A DNA stretch of 22,190 bases, from positions 1 through 22,190 of the forward strand of contig RFPF01000016.1 in the NCBI GenBank assembly GCA_009926295.1, given 5' to 3'. Both the position numbers and the translations under genes were made by a program. The notes under the pieces are model-generated. The model did not search any database, had not been told where the DNA came from, and was given only the letters and a program-made list of their open reading frames with translations. Below are positions 7,450 to 14,623 of this stretch, piece by piece. This DNA comes from Planctomycetia bacterium (GTDB taxonomy: Bacteria > Planctomycetota > Planctomycetia > Pirellulales > UBA1268). Positions within the stretch are counted from its first letter, which is position 1; the number at the start of each line of letters is the position of its first letter.

Positions 7450-7989
7450 GTGCTTTCCGTCCGACCCAAAGTCAACGAACTCGTGTTCCAGCTCTACGGC
7501 CGGACCCTCCATCCCGAACTTTTCGAAATCTGCGCCAGCAGGTCGATCGAGCGCGGCGACTATCGAGCCGACGTGACGATCACCAGCGCCGGCCATCTCG
7601 TGACGTGGCGCCGCGACGGCCTCACGCTCTGCGAGATCGCCACGAGCGCCGCGCAGCCGCTGCCCCAGAAGCGACGGCTGCTCTCCCACCGCCTCAGCGG
7701 CGAGCGGAGCGACCGCATGGAGTGCCGCGGAGGCACCACGTATCAGACCTGTTTCCAGCTCGAGTCGGTGGCTCCGGAGGTGTTCTGGACGTTCCAACAG
7801 GAGCTCTGTGCGGAAGGGATCAAGCACGGCCTGTTCCACCGCTTCGAGTCGGGAGGCCGGCTCGCGCTCGGGGCGATCAGCTGGCTCAACATCGAGACCC
7901 GGACGAAGAGCCTGCTCGTGCAGGCCTTCCACACCTTTCCCGACGACCTCGCGATCGTGAAGAGCCAGACGCTCTTCGAGGCGCCCTGA
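7450..7989 (+). CDS. DUF2617 family protein
   Basis: A 179-residue soluble protein without signal peptide or membrane helix. Its beginning (RPKVNELVFQLYGRTLHPEL, residues 5-24) and overall pattern resemble DUF2617 (PF10936), a family of unknown function found in planctomycetes and some actinobacteria. The family call is from memory. The middle contains paired strands (ADVTITSAGHLVTWRRDG, LTLCEIAT) and an ending rich in polar and aromatic residues. No catalytic motif is recognisable. The start is a GTG at 7450 with GGGAGAGG about eight bases upstream and a good promoter before that. The stop lies only three bases before the response-regulator ATG, so the two are almost surely co-transcribed, and a regulatory or sensory link is the natural inference. 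Confidence 0.75.
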   Translation: MLSVRPKVNELVFQLYGRTLHPELFEICASRSIERGDYRADVTITSAGHLVTWRRDGLTLCEIATSAAQPLPQKRRLLSHRLSGERSDRMECRGGTTYQTCFQLESVAPEVFWTFQQELCAEGIKHGLFHRFESGGRLALGAISWLNIETRTKSLLVQAFHTFPDDLAIVKSQTLFEAP

Positions 7990-7992
7990 GCG

Positions 7993-8478
7993 ATGCCCAA
8001 GCCCAAGCCAGCCGCGCTCCCAGCCGCCGCCCCACGGCGGAGCCGGGTGCTGATCGCCGACGACAACGAACCGAACCGCGAGCTGCTGGAGGTCTACCTG
8101 GCCGACGTGGATTGCGAGATGGCCACGGCCGTCGACGGCCGCGACACGCTCGACAAGGTTGCCTCCTTCCAGCCCGATGTCATCCTGCTCGACGTGATGA
8201 TGCCGAAGCTGTCGGGATTCGAGGTCTGCCAGCGGCTCAAGGGGGATCCTGCCACGAGCCCGATCATGATCCTGATGGTGACGGCGCTCGGGGAACTCGG
8301 CGACATCGAGCGGGCCGTCGAGGCGGGAACGGACGACTTCCTCTCGAAGCCCGTCAACAAGGTGGAACTCGTGAAGCGGGTCGAGAACATGCTCAAGCTG
8401 CGCCACGTGAGCGACGAACTGGAGCGGCTGCGGAGCTACATCAGCAGCATGGACGACGATCTGCCGCCACGGTCGTGA
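7993..8478 (+). CDS. Stand-alone response regulator (CheY-like receiver)
   Basis: A 161-residue protein made of one receiver domain (about residues 17-137) with a proline/alanine-rich lead and a short C-terminal charged helix (about 138-155), with no DNA-binding or enzymatic output domain. The phosphotransfer residues are all present: acidic pair D23-D24, phospho-acceptor D67 in ILLDVMMPKLSG, T97 in MVTALGE, and K119-P120 in FLSKPVNK. It is therefore expected to be phosphorylated by a histidine kinase and to act through protein contacts, as CheY or Spo0F do. No kinase is in the window. The gene starts three bases after the DUF2617 stop, so that protein is the first candidate partner. Its stop at 8478 faces the metF stop with only three bases between. 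Confidence 0.93.
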   Translation: MPKPKPAALPAAAPRRSRVLIADDNEPNRELLEVYLADVDCEMATAVDGRDTLDKVASFQPDVILLDVMMPKLSGFEVCQRLKGDPATSPIMILMVTALGELGDIERAVEAGTDDFLSKPVNKVELVKRVENMLKLRHVSDELERLRSYISSMDDDLPPRS

Positions 8479-8481
8479 TCG

Positions 8482-9363
8482 TCACGTCCGCTGGAGGTCG
8501 ACGTTCGTCAGCACGCGGACCGTGGCCGGCGACTTGTTGAGCACGTAGAAGTGGATGCCCGGCACGCCGGCATCGAGCAGTTCGCGCACCTGCCGCGTCG
8601 CGAAGTCGACGCCCGCCTCGAACTGGGCCGCCTCGTCGGCGCCTGCCGCCTCGAAGGCCCGGGTGAACTCGTCCGGCAGCCGGGCCTTGCAGAGCGTGGC
8701 GATGCGCCGGATCTGGGCATAGTTCGTCACGGGCATCACTCCGGGCACGATGGGAGTCGTGATCCCGCGGGCAACGCAGCGGTCGCGAAACCGGAAGAAG
8801 TCGGCGTTGTCGTAGAAGAGTTGAGTGACGACGACGTCGCCGCCCGCGGCACACTTGCGCCGCAGGTTCTCGAGGTCGGCCTCCGGGCTCACGGCTTCCT
8901 GGTGGGTCTCGGGGTAGCCGGCGACGAGAATGCCGAGTTCGGGAAACTCGTTCTTGATGAGCGCGACGAGTTCCGCCGCGTAGCGCAGGCCGCCCGCGGC
9001 CTGCCGAAACTCGGCCTCGCCCTTGGGCGGGTCGCCCCGCAGGGCCACGATCGCAGCCACGCCGAGGTCCAGCGCGTCGCGGAGGTATGCCCGCAGGTCG
9101 TCGACGGTGCTGCCGACGCAGGTGAGGTGGCTCGCCACCGGGATGTCGTGCCGCTCACGGACGCCACGAAGAACCTCGAGCGTCGTCCCGCGGGTCGAGC
9201 CTCCTGCTCCGTAGGTGCAGGTGACGAGCGACGGCTGGAACTCCATCAGTTCATCGACGGTCCGCCACATCGCCGCCTCCGACTCGGGAGTCTTGGGCGG
9301 AAACAGTTCGAACGACAGTCCGAAGCGGCCGGATGCGTAGAGGTCGGGAAGGTGCATGGCCAC
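8482..9363 (-). CDS. metF: 5,10-methylenetetrahydrofolate reductase
   Basis: MetF reduces 5,10-methylene-THF to 5-methyl-THF with a flavin, supplying the methyl group for methionine synthesis. The 293-residue product has the TIM-barrel family landmarks: FELFPPKT (18-25, including the catalytic Glu19), TCTYGAGGST (48-57), HLTCVGST (84-91), ALRGDPPKG, VAGYPETH, TQLFYDNADFFRF and PGVMPVTN, ending with GIHFYVLNKS. The length is normal for the bacterial enzyme without a regulatory domain. The start could be the ATG at 9363 or the one two codons on at 9357. No Shine-Dalgarno is seen, but TACAAT (minus strand, 9370-9365) is placed so that a transcript could begin almost at the second ATG. It follows the GlmU-like gene by 30 bases. 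Confidence 0.96.
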   Translation of the reverse strand: MAMHLPDLYASGRFGLSFELFPPKTPESEAAMWRTVDELMEFQPSLVTCTYGAGGSTRGTTLEVLRGVRERHDIPVASHLTCVGSTVDDLRAYLRDALDLGVAAIVALRGDPPKGEAEFRQAAGGLRYAAELVALIKNEFPELGILVAGYPETHQEAVSPEADLENLRRKCAAGGDVVVTQLFYDNADFFRFRDRCVARGITTPIVPGVMPVTNYAQIRRIATLCKARLPDEFTRAFEAAGADEAAQFEAGVDFATRQVRELLDAGVPGIHFYVLNKSPATVRVLTNVDLQRT

Positions 9364-9393
9364 ATTGTAGGACGGCCCGCCGCCCTGTCACCG

Positions 9394-10659
9394 TCAGGCG
9401 GCGTCGCCCCCCCCGGCCGCCAGCAGCGACAGCAGGTCGCGGTCGGCGTCGTGGAGTTCGAGGCCGCGGCGAGCCATCATCCGGCCGAGCACGGTGGCAG
9501 CCTGGTCGGGGGTCGAGCGGCCACCGAGGAGCTCATTGGCGAACGCCGGCACCGTTTCGGCGACGGTGCCCTGTACCACCGCCGCACAGCCGATCCGTGC
9601 GCCGCAGGGTATCGACGTGTTGATCGCGGTCCGTGCGAGATCGCCCACGAGGGCACCGAAGAACTGCAGACCGGTGTGAACGGTCGACCGGCCGCCGTCG
9701 GGCAGCGGCGTGTGGAGGCGGACAGGCCCGTAGGTCGCCTTGAGGTTGCTCGTGACCGTGCCCGCTGCCAGGTTGACCCAGCTCCCAATGTGGCTGTGAC
9801 CCAGGAAGCCATCGTGCGGTTTGTTGGAAAACGGCTCCATCACGGCGGCCTCGATCTCGCCGCCGGCGCGACACTCTCCGCCGAGCGAGGTGCCGGCCCG
9901 CAGCCAGGCATGCGGATTGACGCGGGCCCGCGGGCCGATCCAGACGGGCCCGTCGAGGCACACGAACGGCCCGATTTCGGCCCCCGCCGCCACCACCACG
10001 GGACCCCGACGCACCGCCACCTGGTCGGCCACGCTCGCCCCTTCGGCGACGAACAGGCCTGGTTTCACCTCGCGAAATTTTCCCGTGTCGAGCTTGAGCA
10101 CGAGTGACGCCTCGAGCGCGAGTTCGTGGGCCGCGACGATCTCGTGCGCCTCGCCGAGCAGACGCAGTTCGCAGTCGGCGGCGGGAAGGTCGAGTTCGGC
10201 GAGCGGGGCCACCGCACGCGTGCCATCCTCCCGGAGGCGGGAGAGCACCAGGTCGTCGGCGGTCGTATTCCCCGGGGAGGCGTGGAGGACCGCTGCCGCG
10301 ACCGCCGAGCCATCGCGCACGATCGCGCGGCGTCCGGCCTCGACGAGGCTGCGGAGTGCGACGATGTTCTCGCGGCAGGGCGTGACGCGGCCATTCACGA
10401 GCAGCACGACCGCGCCGTGGCTGGAGGCCCGCTCCGCGGGCGGCACGTCCGCCGCCCCACCCCAGATCGCGACGCGCCGTCCGCCGAGGGCGGCGAGATG
10501 GGCGGCCAGATGCGGGCGGAGGATGCGGGTGACGCCGCCAAAGTTGGCGAGCGAGTCGTGGAGCGTCGCCGAGCCGATGGTGAGGTCGCAGGCCGGGCGG
10601 GCCATCGTGAGCACGCCGAGGCGGTCGACGCGATCATCCTCGAATACGAGCACGCGCAT
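9394..10659 (-). CDS. GlmU-like protein: sugar nucleotidyltransferase-like plus left-handed beta-helix acyltransferase domain
   Basis: A 421-residue protein that matches the alternative GlmU type of Bacteroidetes and Planctomycetes (TIGR03991 / NTP_transf_4 as I recall it). The N-terminus (VLVFEDDRVDRLGVLTMARP, residues 3-22) is the shortened nucleotidyltransferase region. From about 205 to 380 hexapeptide repeats form a left-handed beta-helix, with SNKPHDGFLGHSHIG (278-292) and NLAAGTVTSNLK (296-307) conserved. The expected role is acetylation of glucosamine-1-phosphate and UDP-GlcNAc formation for peptidoglycan and lipid A, but the uridylyltransferase half lacks a clear GxGTRM loop, so the exact reaction is unproved. 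The start ATG at 10659 has no strong ribosome site. It lies upstream of metF in the same direction, with a 30-base gap, and may share its transcript. Confidence 0.82.
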   Translation of the reverse strand: MRVLVFEDDRVDRLGVLTMARPACDLTIGSATLHDSLANFGGVTRILRPHLAAHLAALGGRRVAIWGGAADVPPAERASSHGAVVLLVNGRVTPCRENIVALRSLVEAGRRAIVRDGSAVAAAVLHASPGNTTADDLVLSRLREDGTRAVAPLAELDLPAADCELRLLGEAHEIVAAHELALEASLVLKLDTGKFREVKPGLFVAEGASVADQVAVRRGPVVVAAGAEIGPFVCLDGPVWIGPRARVNPHAWLRAGTSLGGECRAGGEIEAAVMEPFSNKPHDGFLGHSHIGSWVNLAAGTVTSNLKATYGPVRLHTPLPDGGRSTVHTGLQFFGALVGDLARTAINTSIPCGARIGCAAVVQGTVAETVPAFANELLGGRSTPDQAATVLGRMMARRGLELHDADRDLLSLLAAGGGDAA

Positions 10660-10758
10660 GATGGAAACACCCTACCACGCGGCCCCCGGCGCCGCGGAGG
10701 CCGACGCTGGCAAAACCTCCGCACAGACCGTAATCTCTCGTCGATCGGCCCTTCACCA

Positions 10759-10841
10759 GCCGGAGTGGCGGAATGGCAGACGCGGCGGACTCAAAATCCG
10801 TTGCCCGCAAGGGCGTGTGGGTTCAAGTCCCTCCTCCGGCA
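10759..10841 (+). tRNA. tRNA-Leu (CAA anticodon)
   Basis: An 83-base class II tRNA. The acceptor arms GCCGGAG (10759-10765) and CTCCGGC (10834-10840) pair fully, with discriminator A at 10841. The anticodon loop CTCAAAA (10790-10796) gives anticodon CAA, reading UUG. The long variable arm is present (GCCC/GGGC with loop GCAA), as expected for leucine tRNA. The T loop TTCAAGT is standard, though the T stem has one T-T mismatch (10818 with 10832). No CCA is encoded. The opposite strand of its 3' half holds the end of the LpxH-like gene. Confidence 0.95.
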
Positions 10842-11627
10842 TTGTGAATTCGACGGGAAAGAGCGGGGCTCGCGCTCGGGCCGAACGGATGTCGGCGGAA
10901 AACTGTCCATGCCGACGAGTTCGATCCGGCCGTCGAGGTGCTCGACGATCGCCGAACAGTGCTCGATCCAGTCGCCGCAGTTGTAGTAGTCGACACCCTC
11001 GATCCTGCGGATCGCCGGCACGTGGATGTGGCCGCAGACCACACCCGCGCACCCGGCCCGTCGGGTGTGCTGGGCGAGGAAGCGTTCGAAGTCGTTGACG
11101 AAGTTCACCGCTTTTTTCACGCGGCTCTTGAGCGTGGCGCTCAGCGACCAGTAGGGAAAGCCGAGCAGTTTGCGGGCGGCGTTGAGCCATGCATTCGCGT
11201 GGAGGGCGAGCGTGTATGCGTGGTCGCCGAGGTGGTAGATCCAGGCGGCGTGCCGTGTGAGGTGGTCGAAGCAGTCGCCGTGGATCACGAGCAGCCGGCG
11301 GCCGTCGGCCGTGACGTGGACGAACTGATCAGCGAGTTCCATGTGGCCGAACGTGTGGGGCGCGAAGCCGCGCAGGAACTCGTCGTGATTGCCGGTCACG
11401 TAGAACACCCGCGTGCCCCGCTTGAGCATGCCGAGGATGCGGCGAATCACGAAACTCGCCGTGTCGTTCCAGACGAAGTTCCGCTTGAGCTTCCAGCCGT
11501 CGATGATGTCGCCGACGAGGTAGAGCCGATCGGGCTCGAGCCGTCCCAGGAAGTCGAAGAGGTCCGCGGTGCGGGAAAACCCACACCCCAGATGCACGTC
11601 GGAGATGAACAGTGCGCGGACTCGCAG
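10791..11627 (-). CDS. LpxH-like metallophosphoesterase (UDP-2,3-diacylglucosamine diphosphatase family)
   Basis: A calcineurin-type metallophosphoesterase of the LpxH/COG2908 group, which cleaves UDP-2,3-diacylglucosamine in lipid A synthesis. With the start proposed here it has 278 residues: SDVHLG (9-14), GDIIDGW (39-45), GNHDEFLR (79-86), HGDCFD (116-121) and GHIHVP (199-204), the full set of metal ligands. The next in-frame start, GTG at 11597, would remove Asp10 of the essential DxH motif. No ATG, GTG or TTG exists between the upstream TAG and that point. A CTG at 11627 preceded by GAGGTG is the best start. At the other end the frame has no stop until TGA at 10793-10791, inside the antisense of tRNA-Leu. 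The last 16 residues, which look like the common tRNA-antisense tail (RRRDLNPHALAG), are thus not part of the enzyme fold. The substrate assignment is by family only. Confidence 0.88.
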   Translation of the reverse strand: MRVRALFISDVHLGCGFSRTADLFDFLGRLEPDRLYLVGDIIDGWKLKRNFVWNDTASFVIRRILGMLKRGTRVFYVTGNHDEFLRGFAPHTFGHMELADQFVHVTADGRRLLVIHGDCFDHLTRHAAWIYHLGDHAYTLALHANAWLNAARKLLGFPYWSLSATLKSRVKKAVNFVNDFERFLAQHTRRAGCAGVVCGHIHVPAIRRIEGVDYYNCGDWIEHCSAIVEHLDGRIELVGMDSFPPTSVRPEREPRSFPSNSQCRRRDLNPHALAGNGF

Positions 11628-11632
11628 GGCGG

Positions 11633-11638
11633 CACCTC
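11633..11638 (-). promoter_or_regulatory. Shine-Dalgarno supporting a CTG start
   Basis: GAGGTG on the minus strand, five bases before the CTG at 11627, is the only good ribosome site ahead of the conserved SDVHLG motif. It argues for a non-standard CTG start. Confidence 0.4.
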
Positions 11639-11709
11639 GTGTCAGCCGCGGATGCTACCGGAGAGGATCGGCTCGAGGCAGCGCGGAAAAGGGTGAGAAT
11701 TGCGTGAGC

Positions 11710-11727
11710 GGGCCGCGATCGCGGCCC
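11710..11727. repeat. Perfect 18-base palindrome around GCGATCGC
   Basis: GGGCCGCGATCGCGGCCC equals its own reverse complement. As RNA it folds to a seven-pair stem with a GATC loop. Its place, 83 bases upstream of the divergent phosphoesterase start, fits an operator or a structured leader better than a terminator. Confidence 0.6.
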
Positions 11728-11830
11728 CTTTCCGCCGCCGGGGAAACCCGTATGCTCGGCTGCAGTTGCGGGGGGGTATCCGTTCGCGGAATTGCGGGTG
11801 CCGCTGCAGCAGATCGTCGGGCGGTTTCTC

Positions 11831-11926
11831 ATGGCGACGAAGGAGTTCCCGTCGAGCCAGACACCGGGAGACTTCAACCTCGACAATAAGCAGAAGCAGC
11901 CGCAGTGGGCCGCTGGCGCGCGTTGA
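11831..11926 (+). CDS. Possible small protein, 31 residues
   Basis: An ATG-to-TGA frame of 31 hydrophilic residues (M-ATKEFPSS...NKQKQPQWAAGAR) with mostly G or C in third positions, like the neighbouring genes. The same frame stays open upstream to possible GTG (11798) and TTG (11792) starts. The ribosome site is poor, and I recognise no family. It ends 57 bases before the esterase start. It could be chance in GC-rich DNA. Confidence 0.22.
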   Translation: MATKEFPSSQTPGDFNLDNKQKQPQWAAGAR

Positions 11927-11982
11927 GGCGGTACCATATCGGCCCTGGTGATTCCGCGCGCGGCATGAGAAGGAGTGGGTTC

Positions 11983-14577
11983 ATGGATGGGAAACGATTC
12001 ACCGTTTCAGTCGCCGGATACGTGGTGATGTGCCTCGGGGCCGTGACGTGTCGACCGGCCCTCGCCCGCGTCGTCGAGCAACCAGGCCCACGCGGCCGGG
12101 TCGTGCAGGGTGTGTTCGAATCGAGCACCATCTTTCCGGGCACGCGGCGCGAATGGTCGGTGTACGTGCCGGCCGAATATTCCGGGGACGAGCCCGCGAG
12201 GCTGATGGTGTTCCAGGACGGCCCGGCCTACTCCAAGGCCGACGGGCCGTACCGCGTGCCCTTCGTGTTCGACGAACTGATCGCGAAGGGCGAGATGCCG
12301 GTCACGATAGCCGTGTTCGCGACGCCGGGCACGATTCCGGCTGGCAGGCCCGGGGCCAAGGATCGCAGCAACCGGTCGTTCGAGTACGACTCGCTCGGCG
12401 ACCGCTATGCACGGTTTCTCGTCGAAGAACTGCTGCCGGTCGCGCTCGACGGGCTGAAGGTGTCGGCCGATCCAAAGCACCGGGCGATCTGCGGTCAATC
12501 GTCGGGCGGGATCTGTGCTTTTACCGCCGCATGGGAGCGGCCCGACCAGTTCGGCCGCGTCATGAGCCACATCGGCAGCTTCACCGACATCCGCGGCGGC
12601 TATGCCTATCCCGTGCTCGTGCGGAAGACGAAGGACAAGCCGAAGCCGGTCAAGGTCTACGTGCAGGACGGCCGAGAGGACATCGACAACCTCTTCGGCA
12701 GTTGGCCGCTCGCCAATGCCGACATGGCGGCCGCCCTCGCCTTCGCCGGCTACGACCATCGCTTCGAGCTCACCGACGGCGGCCACTCAGGGAAGGCGGC
12801 GGGCGCGATCTTCGCCGATGGGCTTCGCTGGCTCTGGTCCGACGCGCCGCCCGCGCCCGTGACCCCGGTGGTGGCTGAAAAGCCGGGAAAGTGGGAGCCG
12901 CATCCACTCGCCGTACCACGGGACGACGTGCCGAAGGGACGCATCGAGCGGATGCCCCCTTTTGAGTCGAAGGTTTTTCCAGGCACGGTGCGAGACTGGG
13001 CGATTTATGTGCCGGCGCAGGCTCGGCCCGACGTGCCGGCGGCCGTGATGGTCTTCCAGGATGGTCACGGGTATCTCAAGCCCGACGGCCAGTGGCGCGT
13101 GCCCGTCGTGTTCGACAACCTCATCGCCGCCGGAACCATGCCGCCGACGGTCGCCGTGTTCATCGATCCGGGGCACGAGCAGGCCAAGGAGAAGCCGAAA
13201 ACCCCGTGGAAGAACTCGAATCGCTCGTTCGAATACGACTCGCTCGGCGACCGCTACGCCAGGTTTCTCCTCGAGGAGATCCTGCCCGAGGTGGCGAAGA
13301 AGCAGCCGCTTGCCGCAGATCCGGCGCAGCGGGCGATCTGCGGGGCGAGTTCCGGGGGCATCTGCGCGTTCACCGTCGCCTGGGAGCGGCCCGATCAGTT
13401 CGGCCGCGTGCTCTCCTCGATCGGCAGCTTCACCGGCCTGCGCGGCGGCAACGCGTATCCGTCGCTCGTGCGGAAGACCGAGCCCAAGCCGATCCGCGTG
13501 TATCTCGCCGACACGAGCGGCGACCTCGACAACCCGTTCGGCAACTGGCCGCTTGCGAACAAGCAGATGGCGGCGGCTCTCGAGTTCATGGGATACGACG
13601 TGCGGTTCGACTGGGCCGAGGGCTATGCCCACGACGCCCACCATGCGAGCCGGCTCTTTCCCGACGCGCTTGCATGGCTCTGGCGGAGCACGCCGCACGC
13701 GGCCCAGGCCATGGCTGGGAAGGATCTCCCCGGCGACATGGCGCTCCGCCGGTTGCTCGTGCCGGGCGCGGGCTGGGAGGTCGTCGCGGATGGACTCGGT
13801 TTTGCCGATGCCCCGTGCGTCGACGCCGCCGGCAACTTCTACTTCTGCGACATGAAGGCACCCGCGGTGTACCGCATCGCGACAGCCGATCGCGCTCGCA
13901 CCACGATCGCGCAGGAAGCCGTCAGCGGCCTCGAGTTCGCCCCCGATGGCCGGCTCTATGGATGCAACGGGCCGAAGAAACGCCTGATAGCGATCGATCC
14001 AGCCACCGGCCGCGTCGAGGAGATCGCCGGCGACCTGGCTCCGAACGACCTGGCGATCCTGCCCGATGGCACGATCTATGTCACCGAGACGGGCAAGCAG
14101 CAGGTGACCCGGATCGATCCGAAGATGGGTGCCACGTCTGCCGCCGACACCGGGATCACCGGGCCCAACGGCATCGCGGTCTCGAATGACTCCGGCACGC
14201 TCGCCGTCTCCGACTACAAGGGCGGGCACACGTGGATGTTTCGTGTGCGGGCCGACGGCACGCTCGATGCGAAGGCTCCGACGATGGAGATGCGGCGGCC
14301 GATCGATCCAAAGGGCGAATTCAAATTCCACGAGCCGCCGCCCCTCCTCACGGCATCAGCGGGGGATGGGATGGCGGTCGATCGGGCGGGGCGGTGGTAT
14401 GTCGCGTCGGCCCTCGGCGTGCAGGTGTTCGACCCGACGGGCCGACTGTGCGGCGTGTTGCCGAAGCCCCGGCCCGACAAGCCGCTTACGAGCTGCGTCC
14501 TCGCGGGCGAGAAGCGGGACGAGCTCCACGTGACCAACGGTGATGCCATCTACCGGCGGAAACTCGCCGTGGACTGA
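11983..14577 (+). CDS. Secreted tandem esterase (two Fes/esterase-D domains) fused to SMP-30/gluconolactonase propeller
   Basis: 864 residues. A signal peptide (about 1-29, ending PALA) is followed by two alpha/beta-hydrolase domains of the enterochelin-esterase/esterase-D type (PF00756), at about 40-290 and 320-570, then an SMP-30/gluconolactonase beta-propeller at about 590-864. Each esterase domain has its nucleophile elbow: GQSSGG (Ser173) and GASSGG (Ser456). Candidate catalytic histidines are H268 (GGHSGK) and H550/H553/H554. The two domains share long stretches such as NRSFEYDSLGDRYARFL and AWERPDQFGRV, so they arose by internal duplication. The propeller has GFADAPCVDAAGNFYFCD and GPNGIAVS. 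The ATG at 11983 was chosen for AGAAGGAG seven bases before it and for the signal peptide. The likely job is hydrolysis of sugar or aromatic esters outside the cytoplasm; the substrate is unknown. Confidence 0.88.
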   Translation: MDGKRFTVSVAGYVVMCLGAVTCRPALARVVEQPGPRGRVVQGVFESSTIFPGTRREWSVYVPAEYSGDEPARLMVFQDGPAYSKADGPYRVPFVFDELIAKGEMPVTIAVFATPGTIPAGRPGAKDRSNRSFEYDSLGDRYARFLVEELLPVALDGLKVSADPKHRAICGQSSGGICAFTAAWERPDQFGRVMSHIGSFTDIRGGYAYPVLVRKTKDKPKPVKVYVQDGREDIDNLFGSWPLANADMAAALAFAGYDHRFELTDGGHSGKAAGAIFADGLRWLWSDAPPAPVTPVVAEKPGKWEPHPLAVPRDDVPKGRIERMPPFESKVFPGTVRDWAIYVPAQARPDVPAAVMVFQDGHGYLKPDGQWRVPVVFDNLIAAGTMPPTVAVFIDPGHEQAKEKPKTPWKNSNRSFEYDSLGDRYARFLLEEILPEVAKKQPLAADPAQRAICGASSGGICAFTVAWERPDQFGRVLSSIGSFTGLRGGNAYPSLVRKTEPKPIRVYLADTSGDLDNPFGNWPLANKQMAAALEFMGYDVRFDWAEGYAHDAHHASRLFPDALAWLWRSTPHAAQAMAGKDLPGDMALRRLLVPGAGWEVVADGLGFADAPCVDAAGNFYFCDMKAPAVYRIATADRARTTIAQEAVSGLEFAPDGRLYGCNGPKKRLIAIDPATGRVEEIAGDLAPNDLAILPDGTIYVTETGKQQVTRIDPKMGATSAADTGITGPNGIAVSNDSGTLAVSDYKGGHTWMFRVRADGTLDAKAPTMEMRRPIDPKGEFKFHEPPPLLTASAGDGMAVDRAGRWYVASALGVQVFDPTGRLCGVLPKPRPDKPLTSCVLAGEKRDELHVTNGDAIYRRKLAVD

Positions 14578-14604
14578 CATCGCAGGCCCGGGGCGGGGTA
14601 CAGT
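14574..14604 (+). promoter_or_regulatory. Weak candidate promoter for panD
   Basis: CTGACA (14574-14579, five of six -35 bases) and TACAGT (14599-14604, four of six -10 bases) are 19 bases apart and overlap the esterase stop codon. panD could equally be read through from the esterase gene. Confidence 0.28.
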
Positions 14605-14623
14605 AGAGAACCCGCATCCCGCC

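Larger units (their letters stand above)
11628..11982. other. Divergent intergenic region between the LpxH-like gene and the tandem esterase gene
   Basis: 355 bases. It holds the ribosome site of the phosphoesterase gene, a perfect 18-base palindrome (11710-11727), a seven-G run (11770-11776), a possible 31-residue open frame (11831-11926), and at the right end the Shine-Dalgarno AGAAGGAG (11968-11975), seven bases before the esterase ATG. No clear -35/-10 pair is visible. Confidence 0.5.

Noticed and set aside
5955..7475. 506-residue minus-strand frame across the divergent region
   Set aside because: It is antisense to the CPBP protease, composed mostly of charged residues, and has no recognisable domain.
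6528..8478. CPBP (Abi) protease with receiver as a phage-defence or bacteriocin-immunity island
   Set aside because: There are no accessory defence genes, mobile elements or composition change nearby. CPBP proteases are common housekeeping membrane proteins.
8551..10107. 518-residue plus-strand frame
   Set aside because: It is antisense to metF and the GlmU-like gene, both of which have strong family motifs.
12787..14331. 514-residue minus-strand frame
   Set aside because: It is antisense to the tandem esterase and mirrors its internal repeat, which explains its apparent repeats.
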